Shown: positions 1 to 8,427, counted from the stretch's first letter. The stretch is 10,000 bases of DNA from Magnetospirillum sp. (GCA_020217035.1 JAIWOG010000258.1:1-10000), one strand, 5' to 3'. Notes: generated by a model not told the origin, from the letters alone. Made by a program: numbers and translations.

Positions 1-1326
1 CCCCGCCGCCGGGCCGCCATCGCCCTGGCCCTGGCCGCCCTGGGATCGGCCGCAGCGCTTCCGCTGCTGCGCTTCGGCGCCGGCCCGTTGCTGGCCGCCG
101 GGCTGCATCCGGTGGCCGCCATCGTCACCCTGGCCGCCGCGCTGTTCCTGCTGCCGTCGCTGTTCGCCGGCATCGTCTCGCCCATCCTGACCAAGTTGGC
201 GGTGGATGCCGATCCCGCCCATACCGGCCGGGTGCTGGGCCGCATGTACGCCCTGGGGGCGGCGGGGTCGATCCTGGGCACCCTGTCGGCGGGCTATCTG
301 TTCATTTCGTGGATCGGATCGGTGGGAACGGTGGTGGCGGTCACCGGACTTTACGCCGTCCTGGCCCTGGCTATGCTGGCCGGACAGCGCCGTCCCGTGC
401 TGGTTTGCGCGGCGGCGTTGACCATGTTGGGGACCGGCTTGGCCGTCACCCCACGCGCCTTGGCGTCTCCCTGCACGGTGGAAAGCGATTATTACTGCCT
501 GAGGGTCGAGGATTTCGGGCCGCAAAGCGGCCGCGAAAGCCGGGTGCTGGTGCTGGACCATCTGGGTCATGGCATCAACGACGCGGACGAACCGCAATTA
601 TTTCATTCGTCATACCTGCATTTTTCCGACGAAATGGCGGCGCGACGGTTCGGCCGCGATTCGATGTCGGCCTTCTTCATCGGTGGCGGTGCCTTCACCT
701 TGCCCCGCGCCTGGAGCCAGGGCTTCGCCCACCCCCATCTGCACGTGGCGGAAATCGACCCGGCGGTGACCCAAATCGCCCAGGACCGGCTGTGGCTGGA
801 CACCAGCGCCAAGGGGTTGGTCGTCGACCATCGCGACGCCCGCCTGGCCTTGCAATCCCTGCCCGCCAAACCGCAATTCGACGTGGTGTTCGGCGACGCC
901 TTCCACGACATCGGTATCCCGCCGCATCTGGTCACCCGCGAATTCCACGGCGCAATCGCCGCCCGCCTGAAGCCCGGCGGCTTTTACGCCATCAACGTCA
1001 TCGAGGCCCGCCAACAGCCGTTGTTCCTGTTCGCCCTGCTGAAGACCCTGGCCCACGACTTCGCCGCCGTGGAAGTGTGGGTGGACGGTGACGAGATGGC
1101 CCAGGGCGAACGCGTCACCTATCTGGTTCTGGCGTCCGACCAGGCCAGCGACACGCCGATCATCCGCTCCAGCCGCTTCTTTCCCCGCCACTGGCTGCGC
1201 CTGCGCGGCGACCAGGTGCGCCAGGCCATCGCCGATTCCGGCGTCCCAGTGCTGACCGACGATTTCAGCCCGGTGGACCGTCTGATGGCCCATGTGCTGC
1301 TGGCCCCGGAAATCGGCGAGAAATGA
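1..1326 (+). CDS. Fused MFS-like membrane domain / spermidine synthase-like protein, 5' end missing
   Basis: The frame is open from base 1 to the TGA at 1324-1326, so the true start lies upstream and 441 residues are visible; the TTG at 88 is not a convincing start. Visible residues 1 to about 155 are hydrophobic, with several membrane segments and the RVLGRMYALGAAGSILGT stretch typical of the transporter half of these fusions. From about residue 158 a soluble aminopropyltransferase-like Rossmann domain follows. It has a GGGAF nucleotide loop (228-232), an acidic EIDP motif (E251) expected to bind the ribose of the decarboxylated-SAM-type cofactor, DAR (279-281), and GDAF followed by PPHLVTREF (D299 onward). 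The family is annotated as spermidine synthase-like, but substrate and transport role are unproven, so polyamine synthesis should not be assumed. The antiporter gene begins 38 bases downstream on the same strand and could be co-transcribed. Confidence 0.85.
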   Translation, partial: PRRRAAIALALAALGSAAALPLLRFGAGPLLAAGLHPVAAIVTLAAALFLLPSLFAGIVSPILTKLAVDADPAHTGRVLGRMYALGAAGSILGTLSAGYLFISWIGSVGTVVAVTGLYAVLALAMLAGQRRPVLVCAAALTMLGTGLAVTPRALASPCTVESDYYCLRVEDFGPQSGRESRVLVLDHLGHGINDADEPQLFHSSYLHFSDEMAARRFGRDSMSAFFIGGGAFTLPRAWSQGFAHPHLHVAEIDPAVTQIAQDRLWLDTSAKGLVVDHRDARLALQSLPAKPQFDVVFGDAFHDIGIPPHLVTREFHGAIAARLKPGGFYAINVIEARQQPLFLFALLKTLAHDFAAVEVWVDGDEMAQGERVTYLVLASDQASDTPIIRSSRFFPRHWLRLRGDQVRQAIADSGVPVLTDDFSPVDRLMAHVLLAPEIGEK

Positions 1327-1364
1327 CATAATCCGGCCATAAGCTTCGTGTTAAAACCCCTGTC

Positions 1365-2627
1365 ATGGACCTGCACCACCCAGCCCTGACCGCCGCCGCC
1401 ATCGTCGCCTTGGCGGCGCTTGCCTGCGGCGTCGTCATGACGCGGCTGCGCCAACCGGCCATTTTGGGCTACATCCTGGCCGGCGTGGCGCTGGGACCGT
1501 CGGGCTTCCAACTGGTCAGCAACCGCGACGCGGTGTCCACCCTGGCCGAGTTCGGGGTGCTGATGCTGCTGTTCGTCATCGGCATCGAACTGGAACTGCG
1601 CCGCTTCATCCAAGGCTGGAAGGTGGCGGTCATCGCCACCTTGATCCAGATCGCCGGATCGGTGGGGGCGGCGCTGCTGCTGCGCCACCTGATGGGGTGG
1701 AGCTTCGGCCTGTCCATGGTGCTGGGCTTCGCCGTGGCGGTGTCGTCCACCGCCGTGGTCATCAAGATGCTGGAAAGTTCCGGCGACCTGGACAAGCCGG
1801 TGGGCCGCACGGTGATCGGCATCCTGATCGCCCAGGACATGGCGGTGGTGCCGATGATGTTGTTCCTGGGCAGCATGGAACGCCAGGGCATCATGCCGCT
1901 GGACGTGGCCAAGGTGGTGTTCTCGGTGGCCTTCCTGGCCGGCTTGTTCTGGCTGCTGGTCAGAAAGCAGGTGCGCCTGCCGGTCTCGGCGCGGCTGGCC
2001 AAAAGCGGCGAATTGGGACCGCTGACGGCGCTGGCCTGGTGCTTCGGCGCCGCGGCGCTGTCCGGCCTGATGGATTTGTCGCCGGCCTATGGCGCCTTTT
2101 TGGCCGGGGTGGTGATCGGCAACTCGACCCAGCGCGAGACCATCCTGAAAAGCGCCGAACCGGTGCAAAGCGTGTTGCTGATGGTGTTCTTCCTGTCCAT
2201 CGGCTTGCTGCTGGATTTCGCCTTCATCTGGAAGCATCTGGGCCAAGTGCTGACGCTGTTGTTGATGGTCACCTTGTTCAAGACGGTCCTGAACATCGGC
2301 GCCCTGCGCCTGTTGCGCCGCGACTGGCCCCATGCCTTCGTCGCCGGCGTCGCCTTGGCGCAGATCGGCGAGTTTTCCTTCCTGCTGGCGGAAGTGGGCA
2401 AGGCGTCGAAATTGATCACCGCGTCGGAAACCAAGTTGGTGGTGGCGGTCACCGTGTTGTCGCTGGTGTTGTCGCCTTTGTGGCTGCTGACCATGCGCCG
2501 TCTGCATGCGGTGGCCGAGACCGGGGCATCGACCCTGCACGACCTGCTGTCCGGCGCCTTCGTCCGCGAAGCCCGCATCGCCGCCCGCCTGGTCCGTCGT
2601 CGTCGCAAGGAACCGCCCGATGCCTGA
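1365..2627 (+). CDS. Kef/CPA2-family monovalent cation:proton antiporter, membrane domain only
   Basis: This 420-residue protein is almost entirely hydrophobic, with about 12 predicted membrane segments in the inner membrane. It opens with the CPA2 signature [19 protein letters not shown] (about residues 26-44), followed by the [13 protein letters not shown] stretch and the [11 protein letters not shown] unwound-helix region. The ion-binding helix carries AQDMAVVP, with the Q157-D158 pair typical of KefB/KefC rather than the DD pair of electrogenic Na+/H+ antiporters. The later [12 protein letters not shown] and [14 protein letters not shown] motifs also fit. It would exchange K+ or Na+ for H+. 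The protein ends in an arginine-rich tail soon after the last membrane helix and has no cytosolic TrkA-N/RCK nucleotide-binding domain, unlike full-length Kef proteins. The ATG at 1365 fits the family N-terminus but has no clear Shine-Dalgarno sequence. A CATAAT hexamer at 1327-1332 lacks a matching -35. The 3' end overlaps rnhB by 8 bases. Confidence 0.9.
   Translation: MDLHHPALTAAAIVALAALACGVVMTRLRQPAILGYILAGVALGPSGFQLVSNRDAVSTLAEFGVLMLLFVIGIELELRRFIQGWKVAVIATLIQIAGSVGAALLLRHLMGWSFGLSMVLGFAVAVSSTAVVIKMLESSGDLDKPVGRTVIGILIAQDMAVVPMMLFLGSMERQGIMPLDVAKVVFSVAFLAGLFWLLVRKQVRLPVSARLAKSGELGPLTALAWCFGAAALSGLMDLSPAYGAFLAGVVIGNSTQRETILKSAEPVQSVLLMVFFLSIGLLLDFAFIWKHLGQVLTLLLMVTLFKTVLNIGALRLLRRDWPHAFVAGVALAQIGEFSFLLAEVGKASKLITASETKLVVAVTVLSLVLSPLWLLTMRRLHAVAETGASTLHDLLSGAFVREARIAARLVRRRRKEPPDA
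2607..2612 (+). promoter_or_regulatory. Ribosome binding site of rnhB
   Basis: AAGGAA lies 7 bases upstream of the ATG at 2620, inside the last codons of the antiporter gene. It decides the rnhB start: the longer in-frame reading from 2506 has no comparable site and adds only a proline- and cysteine-rich shadow of the antiporter frame. Confidence 0.75.
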
Positions 2628-3225
2628 TCTGTCGTTGGAACGATCCCTGGGCGGCATCGTCGTCGGCATCGACGAAGTGGGCCGTGGCCCGTTGGCCGGC
2701 CCGGTGGTGGCCGCCGCGGTGGTCATTGATCCCGCCGCCCTGCCCGTGGAACTGGCGACGCAACTGGACGATTCCAAGAAACTGAGCGCCGCCAAGCGTC
2801 AACGCCTGGACCAGTTGGTGCGTGCCCATTGCCGCTTCGCCATCGCCGAGGCGTCGGTGGCTGAAATCGACCGCCTGAACATCCTGAAAGCCACCTTCCT
2901 GGCCATGCGTCGCGCCCTGGACGGGTTGGGACTGACCATCGACCACGCCCTGGTGGACGGCAACCGGCCGCCGCCGCTTCCCTGCCCGGTCACCTGCGTG
3001 GTCGGCGGCGACGGCAAGTCGCTGTCCATCGCCGCCGCCTCGGTGGTGGCCAAGGAATATCGCGACAGATTAATGCGCGATCTGGATGTTCAATTTCCCG
3101 GTTATGGCTGGGCCAAGAACGCCGGCTATGGCACCAAGGCGCATCTGGACGCCTTGCGCCGCCTGGGTCCCACCCCCCATCACCGGATCAGCTTCGCCCC
3201 GGTGGCACAATTTGAATTGATGTAA
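2620..3225 (+). CDS. rnhB: Ribonuclease HII
   Basis: RNase HII cuts the RNA strand of RNA-DNA hybrids and starts removal of single ribonucleotides misincorporated in the chromosome; it is cytoplasmic and metal dependent. The 201-residue product has the usual family length. It shows [15 protein letters not shown] near the N-terminus (D18, E19), DDSKKLS (50-56), VDGN (D113), GGDGKS (D131), the [17 protein letters not shown] helix (136-152), and the C-terminal [11 protein letters not shown] and HHRISFAPV motifs. D18, E19, D113 and D131 line up with the four acidic active-site residues of the E. coli enzyme, including the same 18-residue gap between the last two. The start at 2620 has a good ribosome binding site and overlaps the antiporter stop by 8 bases, which suggests translational coupling. 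The two products have no obvious shared task. A 45-base AT-rich gap follows. Confidence 0.97.
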   Translation: MPDLSLERSLGGIVVGIDEVGRGPLAGPVVAAAVVIDPAALPVELATQLDDSKKLSAAKRQRLDQLVRAHCRFAIAEASVAEIDRLNILKATFLAMRRALDGLGLTIDHALVDGNRPPPLPCPVTCVVGGDGKSLSIAAASVVAKEYRDRLMRDLDVQFPGYGWAKNAGYGTKAHLDALRRLGPTPHHRISFAPVAQFELM

Positions 3226-3270
3226 TTTTCAAGCAACATTATTCCTTACCCTTATGTTTTTTGCGGTGAT

Positions 3271-5307
3271 ATGGTGCGAAAGTCCGAGCCCTATCCGACT
3301 AAAGCCGTGGAAACAGATCAAGAATCCAAGACCATCGCCTCGCCCCTTCGGCTAACGGCCATGCGCACCGCCCTGACCGTTGCCCTGTTGTGGTCGGTGG
3401 TGACGGGCTTGTCGCTGTGGTGGAACATCGATTGGCAACACAGCTTTGCCGCAGGCTTGGCCAACACCCCCCAACCCGCCGCGGCCCTGAACGAATACAT
3501 CAACCGGCATCTATCGGTGCTGGTGCTGGTTCATGTGGCGGTGTGGACTATGGGCATGGTCGGTCTGGTCTATGGCTCGCATCAGGCGACCCAGCGCCAA
3601 GGCTTCCAGGTCCGGGCGGAAAATCGGAACCGCCTGGCCGAACACGTTTTCAACAACGCCCTGGAAGCGTTGGTGGTGACCACCGGCGACGGCACCATCG
3701 TGCGGGTCAACCCGGCCTTCTGCCGGCTGACCGGCTATACGGCCGAGGAGGTGGTGGGCCACAAGGCCAACGTGCTGCGCTCGTTCCATCATGACGACGC
3801 CTTTTATGCCGACATGTGGCGCAGCCTGCTGGAAACCGGCACCTGGCAGGGCGAATTGAAGAACCGCCGCAAGGACGGATCCGTCTTCGTCGCCCGCGAA
3901 AGCATCACCGCCCTGTGGGAACCGGGCCTCGGCAAGCCGCGCTATTACGTCGCCAGCTTCGCCGACATCACCGCCCAGGTGGAAAGCCAGCAGCACATCG
4001 AACACCTGGCCCATTACGACCCGCTGACCGACCTGCCCAACCGCGTGCTGTTCCGCGACCGCCTGAACCACGCGGTCACCCATGCCGGGCGCGAGCGCCG
4101 CCGCATCGCCGTGTTGTTCCTGGATCTGGACGGCTTCAAGAAGGTCAACGACAGCATCGGCCATCGCGCCGGCGACACCTTGCTGGTCGAGGTGGCGCGG
4201 CGCCTGAGGTCGTGCACCCGTTCGTCCGACACCATTTCCCGTCTGGGCGGCGACGAATTCGCCCTGGTGCTGGAACGCATCGACGACGCGGCCGACGTGG
4301 TCATCGTCGCCGAGAAATTGCTGGCCGCCCTGGCCGGGTCGTTCCTGCTGGAAGGCCGCGAGGTGTTCGTCGGCTCCAGCATCGGCATCAGTCTGTACCC
4401 CGAGGACGGCGACAACGCCGAGACCTTGCTGAAGCACGCCGACACCGCCATGTACCAGGCCAAGGCCGAGGGCAAGGGCCGGTTCAAGTTCTATTCCGCC
4501 GACATGACACGGCGCCAGGAACACCGCCTGGAACTGGAAGGGGCGCTGCGTATCGCCATCGAGACCCGCAGTTTCGAGGTGCATTACCAGCCCAAGCAAC
4601 GACTGAAGGGCGGCGCCATCGCCGGCTTCGAAGCCTTGGTGCGCTGGAACCATCCGACCTTGGGGATGATCTCGCCGGCCGAGTTCATCCCCCTGGCCGA
4701 GGAACTGGGGCTGATTACCCAGGTCGACCTTTTGGTGCTGGAACAAGCCTGCGCCATGGGGGTGGCGTGCCAGGAACAGGGACATCCGGTGACCATGGCG
4801 GTCAACCTGTCCAGCCTGGACCTCAGGAATCCCGACCTGCCCACCCTGATCGCCGGCATCCTGGCCCAGACCGGCCTGCCGGCCCACTTGCTGGTGCTGG
4901 AAATCACCGAAAGCTTCGCCATGGAAGTGGGCAAGGGCCAGATGGAAATCCTGGAACGCTTGACCCAGTTGGGGGTCAGCCTGGCCATCGACGATTTCGG
5001 CACCGGCTATTCGTCATTGTCCTATCTGAAGGAATTGCCGGTGGAATCGGTGAAGATCGACCGCTCTTTCGTCCGCGACATCGGCACCGATTCGCGGGAC
5101 ACCATGCTGGTGTCCACCATCGTCGGCCTGGCCCATTCGCTGAACCTGAAGGTGGTGGCCGAAGGGGTCGAGGACCACGACCAACGCACCCTGCTGGACG
5201 AACACAATTGCGACGAGGCCCAGGGCTATCTGGTGGCCCGGCCCATGCCGGCGGACCAGGTCTTCGGCTATTTGCGGGGGATGGCGGCGGCGGCCATGGC
5301 CGAATAG
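3271..5307 (+). CDS. Membrane-anchored PAS-GGDEF-EAL cyclic di-GMP turnover protein
   Basis: This 678-residue protein may both make and degrade cyclic di-GMP. Two hydrophobic segments (about 31-50 and 81-105) would anchor it in the inner membrane with a short periplasmic loop. A PAS sensor domain spans about 122-235 (NPAFCRLTGYTAEEVVG, then the PAC-like RRKDGSVF). The diguanylate cyclase domain has DPLTDLPNR, an intact GGDEF at 326-330, and an RxxD product-inhibition site (R317-D320) at the standard five-residue distance. The phosphodiesterase domain keeps EALVRW (E454), NLS, ITES, DDFGTGYSS, KIDRSF and AEGVE, so it should be able to bind metal and hydrolyse substrate. Both activities are therefore possible; the net direction cannot be read from sequence. 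Start choice is uncertain: neither ATG 3271 nor the in-frame ATG 3361 (residue 31) has a clear ribosome binding site. The 45-base gap before it is AT-rich and may hold its own promoter. Confidence 0.95.
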   Translation: MVRKSEPYPTKAVETDQESKTIASPLRLTAMRTALTVALLWSVVTGLSLWWNIDWQHSFAAGLANTPQPAAALNEYINRHLSVLVLVHVAVWTMGMVGLVYGSHQATQRQGFQVRAENRNRLAEHVFNNALEALVVTTGDGTIVRVNPAFCRLTGYTAEEVVGHKANVLRSFHHDDAFYADMWRSLLETGTWQGELKNRRKDGSVFVARESITALWEPGLGKPRYYVASFADITAQVESQQHIEHLAHYDPLTDLPNRVLFRDRLNHAVTHAGRERRRIAVLFLDLDGFKKVNDSIGHRAGDTLLVEVARRLRSCTRSSDTISRLGGDEFALVLERIDDAADVVIVAEKLLAALAGSFLLEGREVFVGSSIGISLYPEDGDNAETLLKHADTAMYQAKAEGKGRFKFYSADMTRRQEHRLELEGALRIAIETRSFEVHYQPKQRLKGGAIAGFEALVRWNHPTLGMISPAEFIPLAEELGLITQVDLLVLEQACAMGVACQEQGHPVTMAVNLSSLDLRNPDLPTLIAGILAQTGLPAHLLVLEITESFAMEVGKGQMEILERLTQLGVSLAIDDFGTGYSSLSYLKELPVESVKIDRSFVRDIGTDSRDTMLVSTIVGLAHSLNLKVVAEGVEDHDQRTLLDEHNCDEAQGYLVARPMPADQVFGYLRGMAAAAMAE

Positions 5308-5320
5308 TTAAGAATTCATT

Positions 5321-5322
<2 letters not shown>
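5308..5322 (+). promoter_or_regulatory. Candidate CtrA binding box upstream of ccrM
   Basis: TTAA, seven bases, then TTGA matches 7 of the 8 defined bases of the CtrA consensus TTAA-N7-TTAA. It begins directly after the stop codon of the PAS-GGDEF-EAL gene and ends 49 bases before the ccrM ATG. The second half-site overlaps both a -35-like hexamer and a GANTC site. In Caulobacter CtrA activates ccrM late in the cell cycle through a box near -35; transfer of that role here is inference. Confidence 0.5.
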
Positions 5323-6445
<1,123 letters not shown>

Positions 6446-6452
6446 TCCTGCG

Positions 6453-6484
6453 CCGGATTTGCCCGGGTCCTTCGTGAAATCCGG
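6453..6484. repeat. Perfect 8-base inverted repeat between ccrM and the EF-hand gene
   Basis: CCGGATTT at 6453-6460 and AAATCCGG at 6477-6484 form a perfect 8-base-pair stem, extendable by one G-U pair, around a 16-base loop. It starts 8 bases after the ccrM stop and ends 26 bases before the GTG of the next gene. There is no T-run after it, so it is not a standard intrinsic terminator. It may be a Rho-assisted or stabilising 3' hairpin for ccrM, or an operator for the downstream gene. Confidence 0.5.
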
Positions 6485-6510
6485 TAGGTTTAACCGTTCT
6501 GGATTTCGTC

Positions 6511-7125
6511 GTGCGTCCGACTTTGTTGCCCGCCGTGCTTGCCTTGCTGTTCCTGACCTCGGCCTGTGGTGGCCCGCCCGGCGGCGAACGCCCAGCCCCC
6601 GGCCCGGAACGTCCGCAAGCCCTGCCCCTGATCAACACCCCCACCGGAGAGCCCTTGGGCCGGGCTCAATGCCCCCACGCCGCCAGCGCCTGGTTCGTCC
6701 GCACCGATAGCGACCGAGACGGCGGACTTTCCCGCGCCGAATTCAGCACCGATGCCGGTGCCGTGTTCGCCCGCCTGGATCGCGACACCGATGGTTTCGT
6801 CACCCCCGACGAATTGCAAAAGGCCCGCATGCCATTCTTCGATCAAGGCGGCCAGCCGGAACAGCCACAGCGCCCACGGGGTAGCGGTGTCATGGGTGGC
6901 GACATGCCCGCCCGCGAAGGCAAAAACGGCGGCGGGGGCGCCGGCTCGCCGGATCCGGTGATGACCGCCGATTCCAATCTGGATTTCAAGGTCAGCAGGG
7001 CGGAATTCGCCGCCCGCAACGATGCTGCCTTCACCGCTTTGGACAACAACGCCGATCACCGTTTGTCCATGGACGAAGTGGTGGCGAGCTGTCCTATCCA
7101 GCCAACCGCTCCATCTCGGCCATGA
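6511..7125 (+). CDS. EF-hand repeat lipoprotein, putative calcium binding
   Basis: The 204-residue product begins with a short signal peptide and a lipobox-like LTSAC (Cys19), suggesting export and lipid anchoring; Thr at -3 of the lipobox is acceptable but not ideal. A Gly/Pro-rich linker follows. Loops at 66-77 (DSDRDGGLSRAE) and 90-101 (DRDTDGFVTPDE) are canonical 12-residue EF-hands. Loops at 154-165 (DSNLDFKVSRAE) and 178-189 (DNNADHRLSMDE) keep the acidic positions but replace the usual Gly at position 6 with Phe and His. The two pairs are joined by a disordered Gly-rich segment (about 111-150). Cys54 and Cys194 could form a disulfide. GTG at 6511 is the first usable start after an in-frame stop at 6475-6477; the ribosome binding site is poor. 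Bound metal and role are unknown. Its 3' end overlaps the convergent YkgJ-type gene by 32 bases. Confidence 0.82.
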   Translation: MRPTLLPAVLALLFLTSACGGPPGGERPAPGPERPQALPLINTPTGEPLGRAQCPHAASAWFVRTDSDRDGGLSRAEFSTDAGAVFARLDRDTDGFVTPDELQKARMPFFDQGGQPEQPQRPRGSGVMGGDMPAREGKNGGGGAGSPDPVMTADSNLDFKVSRAEFAARNDAAFTALDNNADHRLSMDEVVASCPIQPTAPSRP

Positions 7126-7822
7126 AACCTGCAAGGTTGCGCTGATAACCGGCGTCTCCTTGCCTCGCCCATTGCGCCAGCACCGTTAATTGCGCCCGGG
7201 CGACAGCCGCCTTGTCGACCTCGCCCAGGCGGCGCAGCAGGGTGGAAAAGCCCAGGTAAACCTCGCCCCCCATGGGTTTGGCCGCCAAGCCGGTCAGGGT
7301 CTGGGCCAGCCCAGGCGCCATGGGCAGCAAGCGTTCGGCATAGGCCCGCAGCACCGGCGCCTGATCCTGCAAGGCATGCAGTTCCGCGTCATAGGCGTCG
7401 CGATCCAGGATGCGTCCACCATCATAGACCGCCGGCGCATTGGTTGACACGTCGCAGGCCCAGCCAGGCCGTGGCACCAGCAGGTCACTTTGGTCCGCTT
7501 CGTCGCGCCAGGCGAAGAACGGCATGGCCCGGCACCGCAGCGGCTTGGCGTCGTGGATTTGGCACAGCCCGTCCGCCGCCAGGGCCGGACAAGCGGCGTC
7601 CTTCGGCAGATAGGCCACCGGCATCACCCGCAGCGCCGTCTTCTTGTCCAGCATCACCCCCAGCTTCCGCGCCTGGGCGAAGCTTTTCGCCTTGGCGCGG
7701 ATGGGGACGACCATCACCGCCAGCGGGAAGCGCCCGGCATGGTCAAGCGCTTCCGCGACGGTCAGCGGCAGCACCCCGTGACAGCATTTGCCGCAAGCGG
7801 TGCAGGCGAAATGCCGGGCCAA
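7094..7822 (-). CDS. YkgJ-family cysteine-cluster protein
   Basis: From a TTG start at 7822 this encodes 242 residues. The family signature is at the N-terminus, CTACGKCCHG (C7, C10, C13, C14), followed by CPALAADGLCQIHDAKPLRC (C78, C87, C97) and C123. These eight cysteines fit the family proposed to hold zinc or an iron-sulfur cluster; the reaction is unknown. The C-terminal half is a helical region with no motif I recognise. The start is inferred. The frame stays open upstream to an ATG at 7963, but that extension is arginine-rich and is the shadow of the YchJ-type gene. The TTG sits 4 bases after the YchJ-type stop codon, with GGGG 9 bases upstream, so re-initiation or coupling is likely. 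The 3' end runs 32 bases into the convergent EF-hand gene. Confidence 0.85.
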   Translation of the reverse strand: MARHFACTACGKCCHGVLPLTVAEALDHAGRFPLAVMVVPIRAKAKSFAQARKLGVMLDKKTALRVMPVAYLPKDAACPALAADGLCQIHDAKPLRCRAMPFFAWRDEADQSDLLVPRPGWACDVSTNAPAVYDGGRILDRDAYDAELHALQDQAPVLRAYAERLLPMAPGLAQTLTGLAAKPMGGEVYLGFSTLLRRLGEVDKAAVARAQLTVLAQWARQGDAGYQRNLAGFMAEMERLAG

Positions 7823-7826
7823 GCCC

Positions 7827-8303
7827 TTAAGCCCCGCAGCACTTCTTGTATTTCTGCCCCGATCCGCACGGGCAGGGGTCGTTGCGGCCGACCTTTTCCA
7901 CCTGACGCGGCGCCGTCTTCGGGTTGACCACCCCGTCGACATAAAGCCACTTGCCGTCATCACGGCGGAAGGTCCCCACCTCGTGGTGGGCGTGCGGCTG
8001 GCTGTTGATGCGGAAATAGGCGACGTATTCTATTTCGGCGACGTCGCCCTGGTCGTTGACCCGGCGCACCTCGACGAACTGGGGCTTGGCCTGCTTGGCC
8101 GAAGCTTCCACCTCGGCGCGTTCGAATTCGTCCATCTTCTCGGGCGCCAGGGTGGCGGCCAGGAAATCCATGTCGCCGTCGCAGAACGCCACGTAACGGG
8201 CCCGGAGCAAGGCTTCGGCGCTGGCGGCGGGGGTGGCGCCGGATATCACCGGGCCACAGCACTGGTCGAAATCAAGGCCGGAGCCGCAGGCGCATTTGCT
8301 CAT
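7827..8303 (-). CDS. YchJ-family protein with SEC-C zinc-binding motifs at both ends
   Basis: The 158-residue protein starts with [15 protein letters not shown] (C4, C6, C15, C16) and ends with [20 protein letters not shown] (C144, C146, C155, C156). Both are SEC-C zinc-finger motifs like the one at the end of SecA. The middle (about 25-125) matches the NTF2-like fold of the YchJ/UPF0225 family, including [18 protein letters not shown] near its start and GKWLYVDG near its end. Its biochemical role is not established; SEC-C motifs elsewhere bind zinc and partners such as SecB or ribosomes. The ATG at 8303 has a good ribosome binding site. The gene is the first of a two-gene minus-strand unit with the YkgJ-type gene, and is divergent from lysK. 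Confidence 0.92.
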   Translation of the reverse strand: MSKCACGSGLDFDQCCGPVISGATPAASAEALLRARYVAFCDGDMDFLAATLAPEKMDEFERAEVEASAKQAKPQFVEVRRVNDQGDVAEIEYVAYFRINSQPHAHHEVGTFRRDDGKWLYVDGVVNPKTAPRQVEKVGRNDPCPCGSGQKYKKCCGA

Positions 8304-8309
8304 TCTTCA

Positions 8310-8315
8310 CCCTTT
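8310..8315 (-). promoter_or_regulatory. Ribosome binding site of the YchJ-type gene
   Basis: On the minus strand AAAGGG lies 6 bases before the ATG at 8303, the clearest Shine-Dalgarno sequence in the right half of the window. It supports the chosen start. Confidence 0.65.
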
Positions 8316-8364
8316 CGCGAACATGGCCGCAACCATACCCAGCCCTGGCCGATCCGGCAATTGA

Positions 8365-8393
8365 TTGACCTTGGGTCCGCCGCGGCTTAGGTT
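8365..8393 (+). promoter_or_regulatory. Candidate lysK promoter
   Basis: TTGACC (8365-8370) and TAGGTT (8388-8393) are separated by 17 bases in the 124-base divergent region between the YchJ-type gene and lysK. TAGGTT keeps the key T, A and final T of a -10 element. Transcription would start near 8400, about 28 bases before the lysK ATG. I could not identify a convincing minus-strand promoter for the divergent gene in the same stretch. Confidence 0.4.
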
Positions 8394-8427
8394 TCCGCTC
8401 TTGCTTTTCACTTTGGGACCGAAAACC

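Noticed and set aside
1327..1332. CATAAT as the -10 of an antiporter promoter
   Set aside because: It matches 5 of 6 bases, but the -35 position is GC-rich with no resemblance to TTGACA, and the gap is only 38 bases.
1340..1354. Possible CtrA box before the antiporter gene around TTAA at 1351
   Set aside because: The other half-site seven bases away (TAAG) matches only 2 of 4 positions.
2506..2619. Longer N-terminus for RNase HII
   Set aside because: The extra 38 residues are Pro/Cys-rich shadow of the antiporter frame, and ATG 2620 has the ribosome binding site and family-like N-terminus.
1119..2795. Long minus-strand open frame (558 codons) opposite the antiporter gene
   Set aside because: It is rich in Gln, His and Arg, has no domain-like motif, and lies opposite a well-supported antiporter gene; long antisense frames are expected in GC-rich DNA.
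7820..7830. A frameshift splitting one YchJ-YkgJ fusion gene
   Set aside because: The YchJ-type protein ends naturally just after its complete C-terminal SEC-C motif, and the YkgJ motif begins right after the TTG, so two complete proteins are the simpler reading.
7823..7963. Upstream ATG start for the YkgJ-type protein, overlapping the YchJ-type gene
   Set aside because: The added residues are arginine-rich shadow sequence; the conserved cysteine motif begins six residues after the TTG at 7822.
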